Source of the DNA: Pseudomonadota bacterium
Lineage (GTDB): Bacteria > Pseudomonadota > Alphaproteobacteria > Sphingomonadales > Sphingomonadaceae
Assembly: GCA_021849075.1 (NCBI GenBank)
Contig: JAJZTH010000023.1
Span: 1-47,687 of the forward strand
Reading direction: 5' to 3'
DNA: 47,687 nt
The notes beneath the pieces were generated by a model, which saw only the letters and a program-made list of their open reading frames with translations, had not been told where the DNA came from and searched no databases. Below, in pieces: positions 34,979-42,800 of the stretch. The position numbers were made by a program, and so were the translations under genes. Every line of letters begins with the position of its first letter. Position 1 is the first letter of the stretch.

Positions 34979-35050
34979 CGTTCGTTTCGAGCGAAGTCGA
35001 GAAACTCTGGAGCGCCGCTGGCCGTGCCTCGACTTCGCTCGACACGAACG
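34979..35050. repeat. REP-like inverted element between kduI and kduD
   Basis: Two 23-base arms (34979-35001 and 35028-35050), reverse complements at 22 of 23 positions, with a 26-base loop; the arm contains CGTTCG-TTTCGAGCGAAGTC. It fills most of the 96-base kduI-kduD gap. It shares the GTTCG terminus and general build with the element at 18223 but has a different core. Confidence 0.8.
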
Positions 35051-35065
35051 TCATGCGCGCCAACC

Positions 35066-35899
35066 TTAACGAAGCTGGCAGATGTCCAGCACATTCATGT
35101 CGGTATAGTCCAGATTTTCGCCACCCATCGCCCAGATGAAGGCATAGCTCTTCGTGCCCGACCCCATATGCACCGACCAGGGGGGCGAAATCACGGCTTC
35201 CTCATTCTCGATGACGATATGCCGCATTGCGTCTGGTTCACCCATATAGTGGAAAACGCGATCGCCGCCCTGGAGGTCGAAATAGAGATAAATTTCGCTG
35301 CGCCGGTCATGCAAATGCGGTGGCATGGTGTTCCACACGCTGCCCGTCTCCAGCACCGTCAGGCCCAGCAGCAATTGTGCGCTTTCGCATACGCCCGGAA
35401 TCACCAACTGATAGATGGTACGGTGGTTGGAATTGGCCAGATCGCCGCGTTCCAGCGGGTTTGCCTCGGCCAGCGTGATCTTCTTGATCGGACACGTCTT
35501 ATGCGCGGGCAGCGAGGCGATGTAGAAACGCGCCTCTGCCCCCTCGAAGATCACCTCCGTCGTACCCATGGGTACATAGAGGCATTCCTTGTTGCCCAGA
35601 TCATAGCGCGTGCCATCGACGATGATCGCGCCCGGCCCACCAATATTGACGATCCCTGCCTCCCGCCGTTCCAGAAAAGGATGTCCAGCGGCTGAAGCCG
35701 GTTCGCTCTGATCGGGCAGCTTCAGCGATCCACCGGCCGGCACCGCCCCGCCAATCACGAAACGCTCATTATGGCTGTAGTTCAGGACGACCTGCCCCTC
35801 CACGAACATTCCGCCGACCAGATAGCGGTCGCGCAAGCTCTCATTGTCCACGCACTCCATCATATCCGGGTGCGTCGCGTGATAGGTCTTCTCGAACAT
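35066..35899 (-). CDS. kduI: 5-dehydro-4-deoxy-D-glucuronate isomerase
   Basis: 277 aa from ATG 35899 (GAGG 8 bases upstream; E. coli KduI is 278 aa). Cupin-fold zinc enzyme: [18 protein letters not shown] supplies the two His and the Glu metal ligands, and the last His lies in [11 protein letters not shown]. The N-terminal repeat has [12 protein letters not shown]. It converts 5-keto-4-deoxyuronate (DKI), derived from unsaturated galacturonate, to DKII for KduD. An operator lies 33 bases upstream. Confidence 0.96.
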   Translation of the reverse strand: MFEKTYHATHPDMMECVDNESLRDRYLVGGMFVEGQVVLNYSHNERFVIGGAVPAGGSLKLPDQSEPASAAGHPFLERREAGIVNIGGPGAIIVDGTRYDLGNKECLYVPMGTTEVIFEGAEARFYIASLPAHKTCPIKKITLAEANPLERGDLANSNHRTIYQLVIPGVCESAQLLLGLTVLETGSVWNTMPPHLHDRRSEIYLYFDLQGGDRVFHYMGEPDAMRHIVIENEEAVISPPWSVHMGSGTKSYAFIWAMGGENLDYTDMNVLDICQLR

Positions 35900-35931
35900 G
35901 AACCATCCTCTCAGCAGCGGCGTCATAATTC

Positions 35932-35945
35932 GGACACCGGTGTCA
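35932..35945. promoter_or_regulatory. Predicted LacI-family operator upstream of kduI
   Basis: GGACACCGGTGTCA, identical to the site at 29949, between the stop of lacI and the start of kduI. Its position suggests that kduI-kduD-esterase has its own repressible promoter in addition to any read-through from lacI. Confidence 0.8.
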
Positions 35946-35960
35946 TTTGAATCTCGTCTA

Positions 35961-37013
35961 TCAGCTTGCAGCGGGCGGCGCAACCGATCCGCGACGGATC
36001 AATGTCGAACTGAAGTGGGACGGTTCATTGACTTCCGCCCCTTCCCCGATCGCCGTGCCAATCAGTTTGAGCGCAGCCGCCCGGCCCATGGCGACGATCG
36101 GCCACCGAACGGTGGTCAGTGGCGGCCAGACCCGTGTCGTCACCGGCGTGTCGTCAAAGCCGATAATCGACAATTCTTCCGGCACCGCAATGCCGCGCAG
36201 GCGGGCTGCATACAGGACGCCCGCCGCCATTTCGTCATTGCTGGCAAAGATGGCGGTCGGCCGGGGCGACAGATCGAGCAGGCTTTCCGATGCCGAAAGC
36301 CCCGATTCGAACGTGTATTGGCCGTCCGCTACCAGGCTGCGGGGCAGGCTGATGCCGGCTTCGGCCAAGGCCAGCTCAAATCCTTCGCGCCGCTCTTGCG
36401 CAGAGCGGAAGCCGTGCGGCCCTGCGATCAGGCCGATCCGGCGATGCCCCTGCGCAATCAGATAGCGCACCGCCTCCGCTACCGCTTCCCGATCATTGGA
36501 CGTCACCATATGTTCGGCATCGTCCAGCACCGCCGATCCCATGCGCACATAACGGCATCCTTCTTCGTCCAACATCCGCGCCAGTGCGTCATTTTCCGAC
36601 ATTGGCGGCAGGATGACGACGCCAAACAGGCGCTGGCGGGTCACGAAGCTGCGAATATCGTCCATGACCAGATTGGAACCACGATCGACCGGCCGAATCA
36701 CCATTTCAAACTCGGTGCCGTGCAACGCCTCCAATATGCCCTTCTGCATGCTCAGGATCATCTGAACATTGGGATTGTCGTAAATCAAGCCGATCAGGAA
36801 ATTGCGGCCCAGCGCTAGCGCCCGCGCCTGCGGATTAGGGACATAACCGGTTTCCCGGATAATCTCCTCCACCTTGTCGCGCGTTTCCTGATTGAGCAGC
36901 GGCGAACGGTTAATGACGCGACTGACCGTCTTTTTCGACACGCCAGCCATGCGGGCAATGTCGTTAATGGTCAGCTTGGGCGCCAGGCCCTCATCCTGTT
37001 TCTGTTTTGCCAT
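35961..37013 (-). CDS. LacI-family repressor, probable pectin/uronate regulator
   Basis: 350 aa. The N-terminal LacI helix-turn-helix and hinge are clear: [20 protein letters not shown], then [18 protein letters not shown] and NPQARALA. The periplasmic-binding-protein-like ligand domain follows ([20 protein letters not shown]...[20 protein letters not shown]). Four related palindromes in the locus, including ones on both sides of this gene, are its likely binding sites. The inducer may be an intermediate such as KDG, DKII or galacturonate (not determinable here). It is oriented toward kduI and divergent from the hydratase operon. Confidence 0.93.
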   Translation of the reverse strand: MAKQKQDEGLAPKLTINDIARMAGVSKKTVSRVINRSPLLNQETRDKVEEIIRETGYVPNPQARALALGRNFLIGLIYDNPNVQMILSMQKGILEALHGTEFEMVIRPVDRGSNLVMDDIRSFVTRQRLFGVVILPPMSENDALARMLDEEGCRYVRMGSAVLDDAEHMVTSNDREAVAEAVRYLIAQGHRRIGLIAGPHGFRSAQERREGFELALAEAGISLPRSLVADGQYTFESGLSASESLLDLSPRPTAIFASNDEMAAGVLYAARLRGIAVPEELSIIGFDDTPVTTRVWPPLTTVRWPIVAMGRAAALKLIGTAIGEGAEVNEPSHFSSTLIRRGSVAPPAAS

Positions 37014-37064
37014 GTCGCCTTATAGCGCACAATTGGACAAGCGCCAGAATGGCTGGCTTGCCAA

Positions 37065-37078
37065 TGACACCGGTTTCC
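37065..37078. promoter_or_regulatory. Predicted LacI-family operator in the lacI/hydratase divergent promoter
   Basis: TGACACCGGTTTCC matches 12 of 14 positions of the consensus with a perfect left half. It is 51 bases upstream of lacI and 40 upstream of the hydratase start, so it could give autoregulation and control of the transporter/uxaA operon. Confidence 0.7.
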
Positions 37079-37118
37079 ATTACCTCGATTCCCAAGAGCG
37101 AGAACAGAGGATGAGCCA

Positions 37119-37919
37119 GTGAGCGCAAGCAATGATGTGGTGATGACGGCAACTGCCTTTGTCGATGCGCGGCGGACGGCATCTGGCCTGGACGACTATC
37201 CTGGCACACCGCCCGCAACATTGGACCAGGGCTATGCGATACAAGCCGCGGCGCTCACCCGTGTGTCCGATGCAGTCGCCGGCTGGAAGGTGGGTCGCAT
37301 CCTGCCGCCTCTTTCCGATCAATATGGTTGCGATCGATTGTCCGGGCCGATATTTGCCTCCACCGTCGCCGTTGTGGACGACGACGCCACCGGGTTGGTT
37401 TTTGCCAACGGCTTCGGCGCGGTAGAGGCGGAGTATCTTTTCCGCATCGGCGCCCCGCCTCTCCCAGACAAGATGCAATTTACGCTGGAAGAGGCCGCTG
37501 CGCATATCGATGCGGTGCATATCGGTATTGAAATCGCCAGTTCGCCCTTCAAGGGGATCAACAGCCTCGGGCCGGCGGTAACGATTTCCGACTTCGGCAA
37601 TAATAATGGCCTGCTAGTTGGTCCTGCCGTACCGAACTGGGGTGATGGCAGCTATGCGCATCAGCCTGTTCGAACCCTGATCGACGGAGCCGAGGTGGGC
37701 ACCGGCACCGCAGCCGCCTTTAATAACGGCGCGATTGGATCGGTGCGCTTCCTGCTGGAAAATCTCGCGGCGCGGGGCATTACCGTACAAGCAGGCTGGT
37801 GGATATCGACCGGCGCCGTTACCGGTGTTCATCCGGCCAGGCCCGGCCAGGCAGTAGAAACGGATTTCGGACCGCTTGGGACATTGTCCTGCCGGATCGC
37901 AGAACAAGAGCCGCGCTGA
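37119..37919 (+). CDS. 2-keto-4-pentenoate hydratase-family enzyme (FAH fold)
   Basis: 266 aa from GTG 37119 (GAGG 8 bases upstream; ATG at 37143 is an alternative). The MhpD-like fold is indicated by LDQGYAIQAAALTR near the start, GWKVGR, FGAVEAEYLFRIG with the paired acidic metal ligands, and IGIEIASSPF. Known members add water to 2-hydroxypentadienoate or act on related keto acids. Here it leads an operon with an ExuT-like carrier and uxaA under the pectin operator, so its natural substrate is probably a uronate-derived keto acid. This is not a standard step of the pathway. Confidence 0.8.
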   Translation: MSASNDVVMTATAFVDARRTASGLDDYPGTPPATLDQGYAIQAAALTRVSDAVAGWKVGRILPPLSDQYGCDRLSGPIFASTVAVVDDDATGLVFANGFGAVEAEYLFRIGAPPLPDKMQFTLEEAAAHIDAVHIGIEIASSPFKGINSLGPAVTISDFGNNNGLLVGPAVPNWGDGSYAHQPVRTLIDGAEVGTGTAAAFNNGAIGSVRFLLENLAARGITVQAGWWISTGAVTGVHPARPGQAVETDFGPLGTLSCRIAEQEPR

Positions 37920-37950
37920 AGCGGCCAGAGACAAGAAGATCAGGAGCAGG

Positions 37951-39234
37951 ATGATGAAGGAAGCCAGCACCGCAATCCCACCGCCGGGCCGCTATCGCTG
38001 GGTCGTGGTCGGCCTGTTGTTCGCGGCCACCGCGATCAACTATGTCGACCGCCAGATGATCGGCGTGCTGAAACCGACCCTGTCGGCCGAAATGGCTTGG
38101 TCGGAAACCGACTATGCCAATATCGTTTTCTGGTTCCAGGCCGCCTATGCCGTCGGCTATCTGGGCTTTGGCCGGATCGTCGATGTCGTCGGCGCGCGGT
38201 TTGGTTATGCCATAGCCGTCACGATCTGGACCATCGCGCATATGGCGCATGGCGGTGTCCACAGCGTCACCCAGTTCGCGATGGCACGCTTTGGTCTGGG
38301 CGTCGGCGAATCCGGTAATTTCCCTGCTGGCATCAAGGCCGTGACCGAATGGTTTCCGCAGAAGGAGCGCGCCTTCGCCATCGGCCTGTTCAACGCGGGC
38401 GCCAATATCGGCGCGATCGTCACACCCTTGCTCGTGCCATGGCTGACCATCACCTATGGCTGGCGCGTCGCTTTCTACGCCACCGGCATCTTTGGCATCC
38501 TCTGGCTGATCGCTTGGCTGGTCTTCTATCGTCGGCCGGAGGATCACCCCAAGCTCACAGCGGGTGAACTGGCCTATATCCGGCAGGATCCGGCCGATCC
38601 GGTCAAGTCGATCGGCTGGGCGAAACTGATCACGGTCAAGGAAACCTGGGCCTATGCGATCGGTAAGTTCTGCATCGATCCAATCTGGTGGTTCTTCCTC
38701 TTCTGGCTGCCTGGCTATCTGGGCACCCGCTATGGCCTCGACCTCGTCAGCTTCGGGCCTCCGCTAGTCGCCATCTATTTGTTGTCAGATGCTGGCAGCG
38801 TCGTGGGCGGCTGGATGTCGGGCCGGATGATGAAGGCAGGTAAAAGCGTCAATGCCGCGCGCAAACTGACCATGTTGATCTGCGCCTGCGCCGTGTTGCC
38901 GATCTTCTTCGCGCAGTCGATCGACAATCTGTGGCTCGCCGTGCTGGTGATCGGCATCGCAACGGCCGCGCACCAGGCATTTTCCGCCAATCTCTACACG
39001 CTGCCGTCAGATCTGTTCCCACGCGGCGCGGTTGGCTCCGTTGTCGGCATCGGCGGCACTGTGGGGGCGATTGGGGGCATGGCGATGGCGAAATATGCCG
39101 GCTATATCCTAGATAGCATCGGCAGCTACACGCCGCTGTTTGCCGTCGCAGGCAGCGCCTACTTCATTGCGCTGGCACTGGTGCATATCCTGTCTCCGCG
39201 CCTGGAGCGCGTCAGCGTAGACGAGTTGGATTGA
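37951..39234 (+). CDS. MFS hexuronate transporter, ExuT-like
   Basis: 427 aa from ATG 37951 (AGGAGCAGG just upstream). Twelve TM helices. The anion:cation symporter signature is present: AINYVDRQMIGVLKPTLSAE early, GESGNFPAGIKAVTEWFPQK between TM4 and TM5, and FNAGANIGAIVTP. This pattern is typical of ExuT/GudP proteins for galacturonate, glucuronate or glucarate. It imports monomeric uronates into the cytoplasm. The stop overlaps the uxaA start by one base (TGATG). Confidence 0.9.
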   Translation: MMKEASTAIPPPGRYRWVVVGLLFAATAINYVDRQMIGVLKPTLSAEMAWSETDYANIVFWFQAAYAVGYLGFGRIVDVVGARFGYAIAVTIWTIAHMAHGGVHSVTQFAMARFGLGVGESGNFPAGIKAVTEWFPQKERAFAIGLFNAGANIGAIVTPLLVPWLTITYGWRVAFYATGIFGILWLIAWLVFYRRPEDHPKLTAGELAYIRQDPADPVKSIGWAKLITVKETWAYAIGKFCIDPIWWFFLFWLPGYLGTRYGLDLVSFGPPLVAIYLLSDAGSVVGGWMSGRMMKAGKSVNAARKLTMLICACAVLPIFFAQSIDNLWLAVLVIGIATAAHQAFSANLYTLPSDLFPRGAVGSVVGIGGTVGAIGGMAMAKYAGYILDSIGSYTPLFAVAGSAYFIALALVHILSPRLERVSVDELD

Positions 39235-40733
39235 TGAGCATCCTGACCGAACCAAGCCCCGTTCTGCTGGTCCATCCTGACGATAGCGTGGTCATCGCCA
39301 TGACGCCGATCTCCGCAGGGACGTCCGTCATCATCGATGCTGAAACCATCGTCGCGCGACAGGATATCCCGCAAGGTCACAAGCTGGCGCGACTGAGTGT
39401 TGCGAAGGATGCGCCGGTGCTGCGCTATGGCTTTCCGTTCGGCGTTGCGACCATGGGGATCGAGCCGGGCGACCATGTGCATAGCCATAATGTCCATACG
39501 GCGCTGGGCACGGGCGACGCCTATCGCTTTACGCCACCGGAAGCGGACACACCCGTCCATGCGTCGGAAAGATCGTTCTTGGGCTATGTCCGCGACGATG
39601 GTTCGGTGGGCACGCGCAACGAGATCTGGATCATCCCGACCGTTGGCTGTGTCGGCCGAACGGCGGAGCGGCTGGCGGCCAAGGCCGGCCTGTCGTTGCC
39701 GGCCGGGATCGAGGGCATCCACGCCTTCCCGCATCCGCTGGGCTGTTCGCAACTGAGCGACGATCTGGAGGGCACGACCGGCATATTGGCGGCGCTGGCA
39801 CAGCATCCCAATGCCGGCGGCGTGTTGTTGCTGGGGCTGGGGTGCGAATCCAATCAGATGGCGCTGATGCTGGAACAGATCCCCGCCGAGCGTCGTGCCC
39901 GTATCCGCACATTAGGCGCGCAGGCGTCGGCGGACGAAATGGTGGAAGGGCTAACCGCAATTGCCGAACTGGCCACCATAGCCGGGCAGGACAAGCGACA
40001 ATCCGTGCCGCTTTCCGCCCTGCGGCTGGGCGTCAAATGCGGCGGCTCCGACGGTCTGTCGGGGCTGACCGCCAACCCACTGATCGGCCGTATGGCCGAT
40101 GCGGTGGGTGACGCCGGCGGCGGCATATTGCTGACTGAAATTCCCGAGATTTTCGGCGCGGAGCGCATCCTGATGGACCGTTGCGCCGACGAAGCGACGT
40201 TCGACGCCATGGTTGATCTGGTACGCGGCTTCAAAGACTATTTCGTCGCCCATGGTGAGCCGGTCTCGGAAAATCCCAGCCCCGGCAATATTCGCGGCGG
40301 CATCACCACGTTGGAGGAGAAATCGCTCGGCGCGGTGCAAAAGGCAGGGCATGTGCCGGTGACAGACGTCCTGCCCTATGCCGGACGCGCCAGACGCGCC
40401 GGTCTGACCGTGCTGGAAGGTCCCGGCAATGACGCTGTGTCTACCACGGCTCTGGCGGCGGCGGGCGCGACGCTGACCCTCTTTTCCACAGGACGCGGCA
40501 CGCCGCTTGGCAGTCCGATCCCAACCGTCAAGATTGCATCGAACAGCGCGCTGGCGGCGGCCAAGCCGGGCTGGATCGATTTCGACGCGGGCGCTGTTCT
40601 GGCAAAGGGCATGGACGCGGCGGCGCAAGAGCTGCTCGACACGGTCATCGCCATTGCATCGGGCAGGCTAGCTCGCAACGAAGTGAATGAGGAGCGATCG
40701 ATCGCGATCTGGAAACGGGGTGTTACGCTGTAG
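39234..40733 (+). CDS. uxaA: Altronate dehydratase
   Basis: 499 aa, close to E. coli UxaA (495). The N-terminal SAF domain (VVIAMTPISAGTSVI...DIPQGHKLA) is followed by the C-terminal dehydratase domain with GTRNEIWIIPTVGC, LGLGCESNQ and KCGGSDGLSGLTANP, which carry the conserved Cys and Ser/Asp residues. It dehydrates D-altronate to 2-keto-3-deoxygluconate, the same product as KduD, joining saturated galacturonate use to the unsaturated branch. uxaB and uxaC must lie elsewhere. Its last 11 bases overlap the convergent kinase gene. Confidence 0.95.
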   Translation: MSILTEPSPVLLVHPDDSVVIAMTPISAGTSVIIDAETIVARQDIPQGHKLARLSVAKDAPVLRYGFPFGVATMGIEPGDHVHSHNVHTALGTGDAYRFTPPEADTPVHASERSFLGYVRDDGSVGTRNEIWIIPTVGCVGRTAERLAAKAGLSLPAGIEGIHAFPHPLGCSQLSDDLEGTTGILAALAQHPNAGGVLLLGLGCESNQMALMLEQIPAERRARIRTLGAQASADEMVEGLTAIAELATIAGQDKRQSVPLSALRLGVKCGGSDGLSGLTANPLIGRMADAVGDAGGGILLTEIPEIFGAERILMDRCADEATFDAMVDLVRGFKDYFVAHGEPVSENPSPGNIRGGITTLEEKSLGAVQKAGHVPVTDVLPYAGRARRAGLTVLEGPGNDAVSTTALAAAGATLTLFSTGRGTPLGSPIPTVKIASNSALAAAKPGWIDFDAGAVLAKGMDAAAQELLDTVIAIASGRLARNEVNEERSIAIWKRGVTL

Positions 40734-42105
40734 GCTGCCCTTCTACCACGACCAGAGCTGGGATCGCCAACGTCACGCACAGCCCCGGCTTCGCATCGCC
40801 CAGGGTCAATTCGCCATCGTGGAGACGTGCAACCGCTGCCGCCAACGACAGGCCCAGGCCCGCCCCCGTAATATGGCGCGACGCATCCAGCCGGGCGAAA
40901 CGGCGCAACGCTTCTACCCTTCGTTCCTGCGCTATGCCCGGTCCATTGTCCGCGACCTGAATGATGATCTGCGCACCATCGCGCCGCGCAGACAAGGATA
41001 TCACATCACCGCCATATTTGAGCGCATTGTCGATCAGGTTGGACAAAACCTGCCCGAAGATTTCGCGATGGGACCGGATCAGCAAGCCAGGATCGGTATC
41101 GACCCGAATGCTTATGTTGCGCTCTTCTGCGACAGCCCCATACATTTCCTGAAAGTCATGTAATAGTGCCGCGACATCCACCGGCGCGAAACTGTCACGC
41201 CCGATGCCCGCTTCTGCCCGGCTGATCGCCAGGGCGGCATCCAGCATGCGCAGCAATGTGTCACCTTCTTCCAGAGCGCGCTCCAGCGCTGCGATCGCCA
41301 CTTCGTCACGGCTCTGACCCAGCGCCTGTTCCAGCACGGCGCGCATACGGGTCAGCGGCGATCGCAGATCGTGGGCCAGTCCATCCGTCACCAGCCGCAA
41401 TTCGCCCACCAGTCCCATAATACGATCCAGCATCGTGTTGATCGCGCTGCCCAGCGCGTCGAACATGTCGCCGCTGTCGTTCAGCGCAATGCGTTGGTCC
41501 ATCGCTCCCGTTTCAACGGCAGCGGCCGTATCGATAACGGCGCGCAGGCGGCGCTGGATGATCGCGGCCGACACCCATGCCGCCCCGGCCGCCAGCGGCA
41601 CCGCCAGCAATACCGCCCCCAATAAGGCCGCCTCCAAATAGGTGCCAAAGCGCATGTCTCGCTCCACCGCATGACCGGTCAGCAGCCGCGTGCCATCAGG
41701 AAAGCGGGTGCCCACGATCCCGATCGTTCGGCGCTGTCCGCTCGGCGTGCCGGCCCAGTGGAGACTAAACTGATGCCAGGCCCCCGCCGTGCCGACTTCC
41801 ACCGGCCAGCGATCCAGATTGCCGGCGATGCGATGACCGTCGGGCGCAAGCAGCAGGATGACGGCATTGCCACTGGGATCTGCAGCAATCCGGTTGCGTA
41901 CCGTCGCCCCAGCCGCGCTGAGGCCGGCCGCAGCGTAGGTTGCAGCAATATCGTCACGCAGCCCGATCGCCACTTCGCGACTGGCATGGTCGACCGCGCG
42001 TCCAGTGAACTGATGAACCGCGCCCAGCGCCAGCATCACGCAGGCGATCTGCATAAGGAAAACCAGGGCGGCGAAGCGCCAGATGACCGAATGACGCCAG
42101 CGCAT
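40723..42105 (-). CDS. Sensor histidine kinase of the mprF operon
   Basis: 460 aa. TM1 at about 9-31, an extracytoplasmic domain of about 120 residues, TM2 at about 155-183, HAMP, DHp with His245 in LAHDLRSPLTRM, and a catalytic domain with LIDNALKYG, DNGPGIA and GAGLGLSLAAAVARLH. This is the classical EnvZ/QseC-type build. It starts 8 bases after the response regulator gene. Given its place behind the mprF-like gene it probably senses envelope stress such as cationic peptides or acid (inference). Confidence 0.93.
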   Translation of the reverse strand: MRWRHSVIWRFAALVFLMQIACVMLALGAVHQFTGRAVDHASREVAIGLRDDIAATYAAAGLSAAGATVRNRIAADPSGNAVILLLAPDGHRIAGNLDRWPVEVGTAGAWHQFSLHWAGTPSGQRRTIGIVGTRFPDGTRLLTGHAVERDMRFGTYLEAALLGAVLLAVPLAAGAAWVSAAIIQRRLRAVIDTAAAVETGAMDQRIALNDSGDMFDALGSAINTMLDRIMGLVGELRLVTDGLAHDLRSPLTRMRAVLEQALGQSRDEVAIAALERALEEGDTLLRMLDAALAISRAEAGIGRDSFAPVDVAALLHDFQEMYGAVAEERNISIRVDTDPGLLIRSHREIFGQVLSNLIDNALKYGGDVISLSARRDGAQIIIQVADNGPGIAQERRVEALRRFARLDASRHITGAGLGLSLAAAVARLHDGELTLGDAKPGLCVTLAIPALVVVEGQPTA

Positions 42106-42113
42106 CGAGGCAA

Positions 42114-42800
42114 TCAGCCCTTTTCGCTCAATCGATAACCAGCGCCGCGCACGGTATGAATCAATGGCGTGTCGCCTTCCTCATCGATCTTGCGGCGCAG
42201 CCGGCTGATATGCACGTCGATGACATTGGTGCCGGGATCGAAATGATAATCCCAGACGCCCTCCAGCAACATCGTCCGCGTCACCACCTCGTCCCGGTGG
42301 CGCAACAGATAATCGAGCAAGCGAAATTCACGAGGTTGCAGATCGATCGATCGACCGCCGCGCTGCACCTTGCGCGACAACAAGTCCATTTCCAGATTAC
42401 CGCAGCCCAGCCGCGTCTCGGGCGCCTGACCGTTCGTGCGACGACGCAGCATGATCCGCAAACGAGCGAGCAGCTCAGCAAAGGCGAAGGGCTTGGCGAG
42501 ATAGTCATCCGACCCACCGGTCAGTCCCTTCACCCGCTCGTCCGCGGTTGCGAGCGCCGACAGGATCATGACCGGCGTTTCTATTCCGGCGGCGCGCAGG
42601 GCAGCCAGCACCGCCAACCCATCCATGCCCGGCAACATCCGGTCCAGGATGATGGCATCATGTGCGGCTTCGGTCGCCAGAAACAGGCCGTCGCGGCCAT
42701 TATCGGCGCGATCAACGGTGAACCCCTCTTCCTCCAGGCCCTTGGCGATATAGTCGGCGGTCGTGGCGTCATCCTCGATCAACAGCAGCTTATGACTCAT
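42114..42800 (-). CDS. OmpR-family response regulator of the mprF operon
   Basis: 228 aa from ATG 42800; the frame is open further upstream but that part lies over the mprF-like gene. Receiver: EDD at 9-11, phospho-acceptor Asp53 in AIILDRMLPGMDG, Lys in YLAKPFAF. The winged-helix effector has LQPREFRLLDYLLRHRDEVV and the closing GTNVIDVHISRLRRKIDEEG. Its first 11 bases overlap the 3' end of the mprF-like gene, so it is part of the same transcript. Closest in style to QseB/CusR-type regulators. Confidence 0.93.
   Translation of the reverse strand: MSHKLLLIEDDATTADYIAKGLEEEGFTVDRADNGRDGLFLATEAAHDAIILDRMLPGMDGLAVLAALRAAGIETPVMILSALATADERVKGLTGGSDDYLAKPFAFAELLARLRIMLRRRTNGQAPETRLGCGNLEMDLLSRKVQRGGRSIDLQPREFRLLDYLLRHRDEVVTRTMLLEGVWDYHFDPGTNVIDVHISRLRRKIDEEGDTPLIHTVRGAGYRLSEKG

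Noticed and set aside
33233..35695. An 820-codon plus-strand frame opposite the esterase, kduD and kduI genes
   Set aside because: It crosses three well-supported minus-strand genes and two intergenic gaps and has no recognisable domain.
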